Origin: Bacillus sp. AFS059628
Lineage (GTDB): Bacteria > Bacillota > Bacilli > Bacillales > Bacillaceae_G
Assembly (NCBI RefSeq): GCF_002571225.1
Contig: NZ_NVEC01000030.1
Location: forward strand, 1 to 32,351
Direction of reading: 5' to 3'
Length of the DNA: 32,351 bases
Shown here piece by piece: positions 23,593-32,334 of this stretch. How positions within the stretch are numbered: position 1 is the first letter of the stretch; each line of letters opens with the position of its first letter. The notes below the pieces were generated by a model that had not been told where the DNA came from, did no database searches, and saw only the letters and a program-made list of their open reading frames with translations. The position numbers and the translations under genes were made by a program.

Positions 23593-25167
23593 ATGACGAT
23601 TCCATTAATTATTGGCGGAGTGTTACTCGCAATTTTAATTCTACTCATTTTAGTATTCATTACGAAGTATCGAACAGTTGGACCAGATGAAGCGTTAATT
23701 GTTACAGGGAACTGGCTTGGTGGCGGAAAAAATGTAGTTACCACTGATGATGGAAAGAAGATTAAGATTATTCGCGGTGGCGGTACATTCGTAGTTCCAA
23801 TTATGCAACGAGCAGAGCCTTTAAGCCTATTAAACTACAAGTTAGAAGTGGGTACACGTGATACGTATACGAAGCAAGGTGTTCCAGTTACAGTAAATGG
23901 TGTTTCTATTATTAAAGTAGGTTCTACAATTGAAGAAGTATCTACAGCAGCTGAGCAATATTTAGGAAAAGAAACAGAAGAGTTAAAAGTAGAAGCAAAA
24001 GAAGTTTTAGAAGGTCATTTACGTGCGATTTTATCTTCTATGACAGTAGAAGATGCGTATAGTAATAGAGAGCAATTTGCTCAAAAAGTACATGAAGTAG
24101 CTTCTACTGATTTAAAGAAAATGGGTCTTCGCATCGTTTCCTTTACAATTAAAGAAATTATGGATAAGAATGGTTACTTAGATGCACTTGGTCAGCCGCA
24201 AATTGCGACAGTTAAGCGTGATGCAACAATTGCGAATGCAGAGCGTGAAAAAGAAGCTCGTATTGAAAAGGCTCGTGCTGAGAAAGAAGCAAAAGAAGCT
24301 GAATATCAGCGTGATGCTCAAATCGCTGAAGCTGAAAAACATAAAGAATTAAAAGTACAATCTTATAAGAGAGAGCAAGAACAAGCTCGAGCAGACGCGG
24401 ATCTTTCTTACGAATTACAACAAGCGAAAGCACAACAAGGTGTTACAGAAGAACAAATGCGCGTTAAAATCATTGAGCGTGAGAAACAAATTGAATTAGA
24501 AGAAAAAGAGATTGCGCGTCGTGAAAAGCAATACGATGCAGAAGTAAAGAAAAAAGCAGATGCAGATCGCTATGCTGTTGAGCAATCAGCAGAAGCAGAA
24601 AAAGTAAAACAAATTAAAAAGGCAGATGCGGATCAATATAAGATTGAAGCGGAAGCGAGAGCTCGTGCAGAAGAAGTACGTGTAGAAGGTTTAGCGAAGG
24701 CAGAAATCGAAAAAGCGCAAGGTCAAGCAAAAGCAGAAGTACAAAAAGCGCAAGGTACAGCAGAAGCAGATGTTATTAGGTTAAAAGGTTTAGCAGAAGC
24801 AGAAGCGAAGCAAAAAATTGCAGAGGCATTTGAGTTATATGGCCAAGCGGCAATTATGGATATGGTTCTTAAGATGCTTCCAAGTTATGCGAAGGAAGTT
24901 GCAAGCCCACTTAGCAACATTGATAAAATTACAGTTGTTGATACAGGCGGCGGTGGTAAAAATAGCGGCGCCGGAAAAGTTGCAGGTTATGCGACTGATT
25001 TAATGGCAACGATGCAAGAAACGTTAAAAGCATCTTCTGGCATTGATTTAAAAGAGTTATTAGAAGGATTTGCTGGAAAAGGAGCAGTACAGCAATTATC
25101 AAGCGATAAACCTGTTGTATCTGTAGTAGAAGATGAGCAAAAGGAAGTAGAAAAAGAGAAAGAATAG
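23593..25167 (+). CDS. floT: Flotillin-like protein FloT (SPFH family)
   Basis: 524 residues. An N-terminal hydrophobic hairpin/anchor (about 4-24) is followed by an SPFH/band-7 domain (about 30-210) and a long Ala/Glu/Lys-rich coiled coil (about 215-420) with the EA-type repeats of flotillins (KAEIEKAQGQAKAEVQKAQG). A C-terminal segment of about 100 residues (AIMDMVLKMLPSYAKEVASPLSNIDKITVVDTGGGG) mediates oligomerisation. Flotillins scaffold functional membrane microdomains that gather signalling and secretion proteins. AAGGGGGAATTCAC precedes ATG. Second gene of the NfeD-flotillin operon; B. subtilis has a third gene, yuaI, which is absent here. Confidence 0.94.
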   Translation: MTIPLIIGGVLLAILILLILVFITKYRTVGPDEALIVTGNWLGGGKNVVTTDDGKKIKIIRGGGTFVVPIMQRAEPLSLLNYKLEVGTRDTYTKQGVPVTVNGVSIIKVGSTIEEVSTAAEQYLGKETEELKVEAKEVLEGHLRAILSSMTVEDAYSNREQFAQKVHEVASTDLKKMGLRIVSFTIKEIMDKNGYLDALGQPQIATVKRDATIANAEREKEARIEKARAEKEAKEAEYQRDAQIAEAEKHKELKVQSYKREQEQARADADLSYELQQAKAQQGVTEEQMRVKIIEREKQIELEEKEIARREKQYDAEVKKKADADRYAVEQSAEAEKVKQIKKADADQYKIEAEARARAEEVRVEGLAKAEIEKAQGQAKAEVQKAQGTAEADVIRLKGLAEAEAKQKIAEAFELYGQAAIMDMVLKMLPSYAKEVASPLSNIDKITVVDTGGGGKNSGAGKVAGYATDLMATMQETLKASSGIDLKELLEGFAGKGAVQQLSSDKPVVSVVEDEQKEVEKEKE

Positions 25168-25179
25168 TAAAGCGGGAGG

Positions 25180-25213
25180 GACCTCTAGTAAGTGCGATGC
25201 TAGAGGTTCTTCT
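25180..25213 (+). terminator. Likely terminator after the flotillin gene
   Basis: GACCTCTAG and CTAGAGGTTC form a 9-10 bp stem followed by TTCTTCT. The U tract is interrupted, so termination may be partial. Confidence 0.6.
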
Positions 25214-25292
25214 GTGGATTATAATATTTCGAATAATATACATTTTTATATATTGTTTTAATTATTTAATTTATATAGAATGAAAAAGGTAT

Positions 25293-25333
25293 GTATTAAC
25301 TCTTTAATAGAAAAAGAGACAAAGAGTTAATAC
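25293..25333 (+). promoter_or_regulatory. 13-bp perfect inverted repeat before the chemoreceptor
   Basis: GTATTAACTCTTT (25293-25305), a 15-nt purine-rich centre and AAAGAGTTAATAC (25321-25333). There is no T tract on either side, so it is not a standard terminator. It lies 76 nt before the start codon and may be an operator or a leader structure. Confidence 0.45.
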
Positions 25334-25408
25334 AATTAATCGTGTAATTCATATAAATAAATTAAATGTGAGATAATTACATTTAAAACGGTATGGAGGG
25401 GTAGAAAT

Positions 25409-27385
25409 ATGTTTCAAGGGAAATTAAGGAGTAGTAGTCTAAAAGCAAAGTTACTTGTATCATTTGTTATCATTTTAATTCTTCCAAGTATTGTAATTGG
25501 TTGGACGTCTTATCAGCAAGCGAAAACAAACTTTAATGAAACGATTTCACAAACGGCGAAAGATAATATAAAAATTTTGGATAATGTAATTAATAAAGAA
25601 TTGGATAGTAAAAAAGTAGATGCAGTTTATTTTACGAAATTATTTACACAATCAAGTTACCAAACGGATCAAATACAAAATATCCAAAATAAACTAGAAG
25701 AATATAATAAGTTACATCCAGAACTGGAAGCCATCTACACTGGATCGAGCAATGGGCAGTTTATTCAATCACCGTCTATTCAAATGCCAGAAGGATATAA
25801 TCCTACAGAAAGAGATTGGTATAAAGAGGCAGTGAAAAAAAGTGGAGAAGTAATTATTACATCTCCATATAAATCAAAAACGACAGGAAATATTGTTATT
25901 ACAATAGCAAAACAAAATGAGGATAAGAGCGGTGTTCTCGGTATTGATTTAATTATTAATGATATCGTAAACACTTCAAAGATGGTTAATATCGGTAAAA
26001 AGGGATATGTAGCAATTTTTGATCAAGATAAAAATGTGGTAGCACATCCAACGATGAAGCCAGGAGATAAGATAGAAGAGAAGCTTGAAAAAGAGTTGTA
26101 CAAACAAGAAACAGGTGATTTTAATTTCACATTAGATGGTGAAGAGCGTCATATCACTTTTAAAACAAATAAGATAACTGGATGGAAGTTAGCAGGAATT
26201 ATGCCTGCAAAAGAAATTATTGAAGCAGCTGAACCTATTTTCTATAAAACGATAACTGTTATTGGTATTTCATTAATAATTGGCGGGATTTTAATTTACT
26301 TCATTATTGCTTCGATTATCAATCCGTTAAAACAACTTGTTACATCATCGAAAAAAATTAGTGAAGGGGATTTAACAGAATCCATTACAGTTCATTCTAA
26401 AGATGAAATTGGACAGCTAGGAGAAAGCTTTAACGAGATGGCAGCCTCACTACAGAAGGTCATTTCCAATATAAATACTTCAGCAAGTCATGTAGCGGCA
26501 TCTTCAGAAGAATTAACAGCTAGTATGAAGCAGACAAGTGAAGCGACGGAACAAATTACACAAGCAATAGAGCAAGTATCGAGCGGAGCGGAAATACAAA
26601 CGAAAGAAGTTGAAGAAGGCGCAACATTATTAGAAGAAGTTACAGAAGGAATTCAGCGTGTTGCAGATAGTTCTTCATTAGTATCCACAGCATCTATGTA
26701 TACGAAGAAAAAGGCTGAAGATGGTGGGAAGTTAGTTGAACAAACTGTGAATCAAATGCAATTGATCCATGAGTCTGTTTCACAATCAGATAAAGCGATT
26801 GTTTTATTAGATGATAAGTCGAAACAAATTGGAGCAATCCTTGAGGTGATTCAACATATTGCAGAGCAGACAAATTTATTAGCATTAAATGCTGCAATTG
26901 AGGCTGCGAGAGCTGGAGAACAAGGAAGAGGATTTGCCATTGTAGCAGATGAAGTGCGAAAGTTAGCAGAACAATCAGGACAGTCTTCTACGGAAATTGG
27001 AAAACTAGTAAAAGAGATACAATTTGACATAAAAGAAACGGTAAGTTCTATGAAGCAAGTTGGAACAGAAGTACAATCAGGACTTGTAGTTGCAAATGAA
27101 ACGAAGCAAAGCTTTGCTGAAATATTGAAATCTACAGATGATACAGTTGTACAAATTGATAATATGGTAGAAGTAGCGAAACAAATGACAGTAGATGCAA
27201 AACAAGTTAGTGCATCTATTAATGAAATTGCAGCTACGATTGAAGAAAATGCAGCAAGCGTTCAAAATATTGCAGGCTCTTCAGAAGAACAATTAGCTTC
27301 AGTAGATGAAATCAGTGCAGCGGCAGTTCATTTATCGCAAATGGCAGAAGAATTACAAGAGATGATTAGTAAGTTTAAAGTGTAA
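25409..27385 (+). CDS. Methyl-accepting chemotaxis protein with dCache sensor
   Basis: 658 residues. TM1 (about 13-34); an extracellular dCache_1 ligand-binding domain (about 40-278, with [25 protein letters not shown] and [11 protein letters not shown], resembling amino-acid sensing McpB/TlpA types); TM2 (about 282-305); HAMP (about 307-360); and a cytoplasmic signalling domain. The signalling tip [38 protein letters not shown] couples to CheA/CheW. Glu/Gln-rich flanks hold likely methylation sites. The ligand cannot be named from sequence; a dCache with this pattern often binds amino acids. GGAGGGG precedes ATG 25409. Monocistronic with a strong terminator. Confidence 0.94.
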   Translation: MFQGKLRSSSLKAKLLVSFVIILILPSIVIGWTSYQQAKTNFNETISQTAKDNIKILDNVINKELDSKKVDAVYFTKLFTQSSYQTDQIQNIQNKLEEYNKLHPELEAIYTGSSNGQFIQSPSIQMPEGYNPTERDWYKEAVKKSGEVIITSPYKSKTTGNIVITIAKQNEDKSGVLGIDLIINDIVNTSKMVNIGKKGYVAIFDQDKNVVAHPTMKPGDKIEEKLEKELYKQETGDFNFTLDGEERHITFKTNKITGWKLAGIMPAKEIIEAAEPIFYKTITVIGISLIIGGILIYFIIASIINPLKQLVTSSKKISEGDLTESITVHSKDEIGQLGESFNEMAASLQKVISNINTSASHVAASSEELTASMKQTSEATEQITQAIEQVSSGAEIQTKEVEEGATLLEEVTEGIQRVADSSSLVSTASMYTKKKAEDGGKLVEQTVNQMQLIHESVSQSDKAIVLLDDKSKQIGAILEVIQHIAEQTNLLALNAAIEAARAGEQGRGFAIVADEVRKLAEQSGQSSTEIGKLVKEIQFDIKETVSSMKQVGTEVQSGLVVANETKQSFAEILKSTDDTVVQIDNMVEVAKQMTVDAKQVSASINEIAATIEENAASVQNIAGSSEEQLASVDEISAAAVHLSQMAEELQEMISKFKV

Positions 27386-27396
27386 TAACAAATGTT

Positions 27397-27435
27397 AAGA
27401 AACGAGGTAATAATTTTACTTCGTTTCTTTTTTTA
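27397..27435 (+). terminator. Terminator of the chemoreceptor gene
   Basis: AAGAAACGAGGTAA pairs with TTACTTCGTTTCTT and runs into a T tract. Confidence 0.9.
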
Positions 27436-27543
27436 TGAAGAGAAAAAGAAAGAAATATAGAGTAACCGTGTTATGATTTAAGTATAATTAAAAAGACTGT
27501 ATATTCTTTAAATTCTACTTTTAATCATGTTAGGGGAATGGTT

Positions 27544-29148
27544 TTGAAATTGAAAAAATTAAAACTACAACCGAGAATTACTTTAACAATTAGTACACTT
27601 ATTTTAGTTGTACTTCTGTTAACAAGCTATTTATTCTATTACATATTGTCTGAAACAGTAGAAGAGCAAATTGGGAAACGTGCTTTGCATGTTGCGAAAA
27701 CCGTTGCTGCTATACCTGAAATAAAAGAAGCTTTTCAAAAAGAAAACCCAGCTTCTATCATTCAGCCAATCGCAGAGAAAATTCGAATTGATACAGATGC
27801 TGATTTTATTGTAGTTGGAAACAAAGAGGGGATTCGATATGCGCATCCAGAGCGAGATAAAATAGGAGAAGCAATGATTGGTGGAGATAATGAAGGGGTT
27901 CTATTAGAAGGGAAATCTTATGTTTCGAGAGCAACTGGATCATTAGGCCCTTCATTACGCGGGAAAGTTCCAATCCGTAATCAGGAAAATGAAATTATAG
28001 GTGTAGTGTCTGTTGGATTTTCAATGGATGATATTCATGGAGCAGTAGAAGTATATGGAAAGCGTGTATTTTGGATTACAATAATAGGTCTTTTAATCGG
28101 GGTAATTGGTTCTATATATTTAGCGGGAAGTATAAAAAGAATGATGTTTGGGATGGAGCCAGAAGAAATTTCATCTTTATATGAAGAGCATAGTACAGTG
28201 ATTCAATCTGTACGGGAAGGAATTATTGTTATTGATCAACATGGCATGATTAGTTTAGTCAATCAAGCAGCTTACGATATTCTTTCGCTAGATGAACAAC
28301 GAAATATTATTGGAGAATTTATTTTAAATATAATTCCTAATTCAACGATATTAGATGTACTTCAAACTGGTGAAGAACAGTTTGATCGTCAATTAAATAT
28401 AAAAGGGCAGGCTGTTATTGCGAATCGTCTACCTATTAAAGTAAAGAATAGAGTAACGGGTGTTGTATCGAGCTTACGTTTGAAATCTGAAATGGATCAG
28501 TTAACAGCAGAGTTATCTCAGACGAAGCAATATACAGAGGCATTACGAGCGCAAACACATGAATATAACAACTTATTGTATACGCTTTCAGGACTTATTC
28601 AGTTAGAATCATATGAAGATGCTTTAGAGCTAATTCATAAGGAAACAGCGATATATCAAGATTTTGTCCAATTCATTATGAAACGAATTCAAAATCCATG
28701 GTTAGGTGGAATTTTGATTGGATTCTATAATAGAGCAAGAGAGTTGAAGATTGATTTTATGCTAGATCGTGAAAGTAGCTTAGAAAAATTAAGCCCGCAT
28801 ATTGAGAGTAATTATGTCGTTTCTATTTTAGGGAATTTAATTACGAATGCATTTGAAGCAATTGAAGGAAATGAAGAGAATGATAAGAAGGTAAGAATGT
28901 TTGTAACTGATATCGGAGAAGAAATAGTAATTGAAGTGGAAGATTCAGGACAAGGGATTCATGATGAAGTCATTACTAGCATATTCTATAAAGGCTTCTC
29001 GACGAAAGAGGGCGGGAAGCGAGGATATGGGTTAGCAAAAGTGAAAGAGTTAGTAGAAGATTTAAATGGAAGTATTGCAATCGAAAAAGGGGATTTAGGT
29101 GGCGCATTATTTATTATCGCATTACCAAAAGAGAGAGGCGAATTGTAA
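27544..29148 (+). CDS. citS: Citrate-type sensor histidine kinase (CitS/CitA/DcuS family)
   Basis: 534 residues from TTG 27544. TM1 (about 12-34), an extracytoplasmic CitA/DcuS-type PAS fold (about 38-172, with DTDADFIVVGNKEGIRYAHP and VRATGSLGPSLRGKVPI-like region), TM2 (about 173-194), a cytoplasmic PAS (about 215-310), then a SpoOB-like phosphoacceptor RAQTHEYNNLLYTLSGLIQLESY with the His, and HATPase motifs NLITNAFEAIEG, DSGQGI and GFSTKEGGKRGYGLAKV. It senses di- or tricarboxylates and phosphorylates the response regulator that follows. I prefer TTG 27544, as AGGGG then lies 7 nt upstream; ATG 27538 leaves 1 nt. Citrate specificity is inferred from the neighbouring transporter. Confidence 0.88.
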   Translation: MKLKKLKLQPRITLTISTLILVVLLLTSYLFYYILSETVEEQIGKRALHVAKTVAAIPEIKEAFQKENPASIIQPIAEKIRIDTDADFIVVGNKEGIRYAHPERDKIGEAMIGGDNEGVLLEGKSYVSRATGSLGPSLRGKVPIRNQENEIIGVVSVGFSMDDIHGAVEVYGKRVFWITIIGLLIGVIGSIYLAGSIKRMMFGMEPEEISSLYEEHSTVIQSVREGIIVIDQHGMISLVNQAAYDILSLDEQRNIIGEFILNIIPNSTILDVLQTGEEQFDRQLNIKGQAVIANRLPIKVKNRVTGVVSSLRLKSEMDQLTAELSQTKQYTEALRAQTHEYNNLLYTLSGLIQLESYEDALELIHKETAIYQDFVQFIMKRIQNPWLGGILIGFYNRARELKIDFMLDRESSLEKLSPHIESNYVVSILGNLITNAFEAIEGNEENDKKVRMFVTDIGEEIVIEVEDSGQGIHDEVITSIFYKGFSTKEGGKRGYGLAKVKELVEDLNGSIAIEKGDLGGALFIIALPKERGEL

Positions 29149-29840
29149 TGGGTGAGGAGATTGAAGTATTGATTGTGGAGGATGATATTCGAATTGCGGA
29201 TATTCATCGTCGTTTTACTGAAAAGGTTGAGGGGTTTAAAGTAATTGGAACAGCAACGACTGGGGAACAAGCGAAAGAATGGTTAGATCTTGTGAAACCA
29301 CAGCTCGTTTTATTAGACGTGTACTTACCTGATATGCAAGGTACGGAACTTGTTACGTATATTAGGCATAATTTACATGATACAGATATTATTATGATTA
29401 CAGCTGCATCGGAAACAGATGTAGTGAGGCATGCTTTACGAGGTGGAGTAACAGATTATATCGTAAAGCCACTTATGTTTGATCGATTTAAGGCAAGTTT
29501 GGAAAATTACCAAAAAAAGCTTGTACAGTTAAAGAAAAATAATCCGTTATCTATAGAACAAATTGAACATTTATGGTCTCAAAGAGGCGTAAAGGGAAAT
29601 GAAATAGAATATGCTCCGAAAGGTATAGACCCCTTAACTTTAGCAAAAATAAAAAAGCATATGTTAACAGTGAATGAAGAAGGAATTACAGCAGAAATGT
29701 TAAGTGCGATGGTAGGAGTAAGTAGGTCGACAGCGAGGCGTTATTTAGAGTATTTAATATCAGGAAAGAAAGTACATGCGGAACTTACATATGGGAGCGT
29801 TGGGAGACCAGAAAGAAGGTATTTTCTTGTTCCTTCATAA
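29148..29840 (+). CDS. citT: CitT-type response regulator
   Basis: 230 residues: receiver domain (1-120) with phosphoacceptor Asp in PQLVLLDVYLPDMQG, acidic VEDD near the N terminus, the TAA motif Thr/Ala, and Lys in YIVKPLMFDRF; then a linker and a C-terminal winged helix-turn-helix (about 160-225, with GITAEMLSAMVGVSRSTARRYLEYL) of the CitB/DcuR type. The start codon overlaps the kinase stop by one base (TAATG), so translation is coupled. Inference: it activates the convergent citrate transporter in response to external citrate, as CitT does for citM in B. subtilis. Confidence 0.92.
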   Translation: MGEEIEVLIVEDDIRIADIHRRFTEKVEGFKVIGTATTGEQAKEWLDLVKPQLVLLDVYLPDMQGTELVTYIRHNLHDTDIIMITAASETDVVRHALRGGVTDYIVKPLMFDRFKASLENYQKKLVQLKKNNPLSIEQIEHLWSQRGVKGNEIEYAPKGIDPLTLAKIKKHMLTVNEEGITAEMLSAMVGVSRSTARRYLEYLISGKKVHAELTYGSVGRPERRYFLVPS

Positions 29841-29841
29841 T

Positions 29842-29881
29842 AAAAAAACAGTAGAGGCTATGTGCCCCCTACTGTTTTTTT
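29842..29881. terminator. Bidirectional terminator between citT and the citrate transporter
   Basis: AAAAACAGTAG pairs with CTACTGTTTTT with an inner GGC/GCC extension; A and T runs on both sides serve both convergent genes. Confidence 0.92.
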
Positions 29882-29884
29882 GTC

Positions 29885-31189
29885 TTATATTGGAATAATC
29901 CCAATTACAATTCCAGTAATCAACATCACCATTGTCGTTCCAACTGCCCATAATAAAGTGAAGCGTTGATGTTCACCAAAATCCACTTTGGCCATTCCGA
30001 CTAATAAATAAGTGGATGCGACAAGAGGACTTAATAAGTGAACAGGTTGCCCGAGTAATGAAGCGCGTCCCATTTCAGCTGCACTAATTCCGTAAGCAGC
30101 GGCAGCTTTCGTTAAAATAGGTAATACGCCGAAGTAAAAAGCATCGTTGGACATGAAAAATGTGAACGGCATACTAAGAAGTGCCGTAATAATTGGCAAC
30201 TGTGGTCCAAGAGCATCTGGTATAAGAGTGACTACACTTTGAGCCATTGCATCTACCATTTTCGTTCCTGATAAAATACCAGTGAAAATTCCAGCGGCAA
30301 ATACGAGAGAAACAACCGCTAATACATTTCCTGCGTGAGAAGCAATACGTTCTTTCTGTTGTTCTAAGTTCGGATAGTTAAGCATAACAGCAATAGCGAA
30401 AGCAATTGTAAATAAAACAGGTAACGGCATAACTTCTAGTATGAGACAGACAAGTAAAGTAGCGGTTAATAAAAAGTTAATCCATAGAAGTTTAGGGCGC
30501 TTATGAACAGCAGATTCCACTGTGGCAGCTTGCTCATCCATCGTTTGCATTTGTTTTAAATGTTGTACATCCATAATTCCTAAACGTTTTCTTTCTTTTT
30601 TGCCAAGATAGTAAGCAACGAAAATGACCCAAATGGCACCAGCGATCATTCCTGGTATAAGTGGTGTAAAGAGCTCTGATGCGTCTAGTCCAAGAGCACT
30701 CATAACCCGAGCTGTCGGTCCGCCCCACGGTGTAAGATTTGTAATTCCTGCCCCTAACATAACAACCCCAGCTAATATAAGTGGATTCATTCCAAGGCGT
30801 TTATATAGTGGGTACATTGCGGAAACAGTAATCATATACGTTGTTGTTCCATCTCCATCTAATGAAACGATAATCGTAAGAATCGCTGTACCAACAACAA
30901 TTTTTAAAGGGTCTCCTTTTACAAATTTCAAAATCCGACTAATGACAGGATCGAATAAACCGCTATCAATCATAATTCCAAAATACAAAATAGCGAACAT
31001 AAGCATAATACCAGTAGGTGCTAGTTTTTGAATTCCTTCTAACATCATAGGTCCCATATTTGCATAAAAACCACCAATTAATGCGAAAGTAATTGGAATT
31101 AATATTAATGCGACTAGTGCAGACATACGTTTCGTCATAATTAAAAACATAAAGACAAATACCATCGCAAATCCAAGTAGTGCTAACAT
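29885..31189 (-). CDS. citM: CitM-type citrate:cation symporter (CitMHS family)
   Basis: 434 residues, 11-13 membrane helices, same length as B. subtilis CitM. Family motifs: IVSLDGDGTTTYMITVSAMYPLYKRLGMNP, GVVMLGAGITNLTPWGGPTARVMSALG and FFMSNDAFYFGVLPIL. It takes up citrate complexed with a divalent metal, together with protons; Mg2+ versus Ca2+ preference (CitM versus CitN) is not evident from sequence. GGGGGAG precedes ATG 31189. It is convergent with citST and shares their terminator. The perfect cre site just upstream predicts glucose repression, and citST predicts induction by citrate. Confidence 0.9.
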   Translation of the reverse strand: MLALLGFAMVFVFMFLIMTKRMSALVALILIPITFALIGGFYANMGPMMLEGIQKLAPTGIMLMFAILYFGIMIDSGLFDPVISRILKFVKGDPLKIVVGTAILTIIVSLDGDGTTTYMITVSAMYPLYKRLGMNPLILAGVVMLGAGITNLTPWGGPTARVMSALGLDASELFTPLIPGMIAGAIWVIFVAYYLGKKERKRLGIMDVQHLKQMQTMDEQAATVESAVHKRPKLLWINFLLTATLLVCLILEVMPLPVLFTIAFAIAVMLNYPNLEQQKERIASHAGNVLAVVSLVFAAGIFTGILSGTKMVDAMAQSVVTLIPDALGPQLPIITALLSMPFTFFMSNDAFYFGVLPILTKAAAAYGISAAEMGRASLLGQPVHLLSPLVASTYLLVGMAKVDFGEHQRFTLLWAVGTTMVMLITGIVIGIIPI

Positions 31190-31208
31190 GTAATCTCCCC
31201 CTCAAAAA

Positions 31209-31224
31209 ATGATTGCGCTTTCAA
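31209..31224 (-). promoter_or_regulatory. CcpA cre site before the citrate transporter
   Basis: On the minus strand TTGAAAGCGCAATCAT fits WTGNAARCGNWWWCAW at all 16 positions. It lies 20 nt upstream of the start codon, downstream of the putative promoter, where bound CcpA would block elongation (roadblock). Confidence 0.85.
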
Positions 31225-31260
31225 AACGGAATGAAAATTCAGAAAAAAGGTTTTTTGTTT

Positions 31261-31289
31261 ATCATAAAAGTATCCATCCAAATGGTAAA
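31261..31289 (-). promoter_or_regulatory. Candidate sigma-A promoter of the citrate transporter
   Basis: Minus strand TTTACC (31289-31284), 17-nt spacer, TATGAT (31266-31261). The poor -35 fits a promoter that depends on an activator such as CitT. Confidence 0.5.
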
Positions 31290-31443
31290 TAATTTGAAAA
31301 ATAACATCATTAGAAGCATAATTTTTATTTTGGTCATTTTGTTCACGGTAGTTAATTTGAATTTTTAAAAAGTAAGCTGCTCTCCGTAAGAATGGTAGAA
31401 TAAGATGAAAATATTGAAGTGTGAAATAGGGAGTAGGTTTTAT

Positions 31444-31698
31444 ATGAAAACAAGAATGGAAGAGATTTGTAGTTCTTATGAAGGAAAAGTAGAAGAGATT
31501 TTTGTTAATGAATCTTCTTACGTATATGAGTGGGAAAAATTAATGATGATCCGAAAAACTAACGGTGAGCTTGAAAAGGTTGCGGTCGGTATCAGTGGAA
31601 ATATAAGATTAGTAAATGTAGTTGTTGGACAGCAAATTCATACAGATACATTATTAGTTAAGTTAGAAGATGATTTATTAATTACAGGTTGTGAATGA
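31444..31698 (+). CDS. Small biotinyl/lipoyl-like domain protein
   Basis: 84 residues that look like a single biotinyl/lipoyl-type beta-barrel: EGKVEEIFVNESSYVYEWEKLMMI, then the mid segment, then GNIRLVNVVVGQQIHTDTLLVKLEDD, mirroring the two halves of that fold. The MKM lysine loop that carries biotin or lipoate is not kept (the turn reads MIRKTNGELEK), so it is unlikely to be a carrier and may be a structural or binding domain. GGGAGTAGG precedes ATG 31444; the in-frame ATG 31405 lacks a good site and would add 13 residues. Function unknown. It stands as a single gene with its own terminator. Confidence 0.75.
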   Translation: MKTRMEEICSSYEGKVEEIFVNESSYVYEWEKLMMIRKTNGELEKVAVGISGNIRLVNVVVGQQIHTDTLLVKLEDDLLITGCE

Positions 31699-31703
31699 TG
31701 AGG

Positions 31704-31733
31704 GATGTGTAGATATGACTACACATCTTTTTT
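31704..31733 (+). terminator. Terminator of the biotinyl/lipoyl-like gene
   Basis: GATGTGTAG, loop ATATGA, CTACACATC, then six T. Confidence 0.93.
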
Positions 31734-31787
31734 ATTCCATATATTACAAAAGACACATCATTTTTTCACAAATCGCACACAAGTTTT

Positions 31788-31796
31788 TGATATGCT
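31788..31796 (+). promoter_or_regulatory. Candidate extended -10 promoter of the NosL-like gene
   Basis: TGATATGCT (31788-31796) matches TGn plus a four-of-six -10, 35 nt before the start codon. The -35 is not clear. Confidence 0.35.
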
Positions 31797-31830
31797 CCTA
31801 GTGGAAGATACGGTTAGGGAGGAAATGAAA

Positions 31831-32334
31831 ATGAGAACAAAGTATGTGATGCTTGCTATATGCTTATTTTTTGTCTTTACAATTGTAGGATGTGGTAAGA
31901 AACAAGCAGAGGCAGTAGCAATCGATGAGAAACATGATAAGTGTGATATTTGTCAAATTGGGGTAATGGATAATCAATTTGCAACAGAAATCATTTTAGA
32001 AAATGGAAAAGCGTTAAAGTTTGATGATATTGGTTGTATGTATAAATGGATGGAGATTAATCCGGGCGAAAAGACAAAAGAAAAATTTGTTCGAGATTAT
32101 GATTCGAAAGATTGGGTTTCGTTAGAAGACGCTACTTATGTATATGATAAAACAATTACAACACCAATGGCTTATAACGTCATTTCATTTAAAAACAAAC
32201 AAGATGCAAAGAACTTTGTATCTAACTATAAGGGGAAAGTTCTTTCATATAAAGAGCTAGCAGAGCATAAATGGGAAATGAATAAAGAAATGATGGGGAA
32301 TCCGAAAAAGGGAAATCACGGTGGACATCATTAA
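31831..32334 (+). CDS. NosL-family lipoprotein, putative copper chaperone
   Basis: 167 residues. N-terminal lipoprotein signal MRTKYVMLAICLFFVFTIVG-C with lipobox IVGC (Cys21), placing it on the outer face of the membrane. The NosL domain (about 30-140) has CDICQIGVMDNQFATEIILENGKALKFDDIGCMYKWM, with CxxC, Met and Cys ligands suited to Cu(I), and a His-rich C terminus (GNHGGHH). NosL proteins deliver copper to nitrous oxide reductase; no nos gene is visible here, so a different copper client is likely. ATG 31831 has GGGAGG 8 nt upstream; ATG 31825 is too near it. Single gene as far as the window shows; only 17 nt follow. Confidence 0.88.
   Translation: MRTKYVMLAICLFFVFTIVGCGKKQAEAVAIDEKHDKCDICQIGVMDNQFATEIILENGKALKFDDIGCMYKWMEINPGEKTKEKFVRDYDSKDWVSLEDATYVYDKTITTPMAYNVISFKNKQDAKNFVSNYKGKVLSYKELAEHKWEMNKEMMGNPKKGNHGGHH

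Noticed and set aside
23032-25167. Sigma-W control of the NfeD-flotillin pair, as for yuaFGI in B. subtilis
   Set aside because: No TGAAAC-N16-CGTA pattern is visible in the upstream gap.
30624-31031. 135-codon plus-strand frame opposite the citrate transporter
   Set aside because: Shadow of the transporter gene; no ribosome binding site and composition mirrors the antisense of membrane helices.
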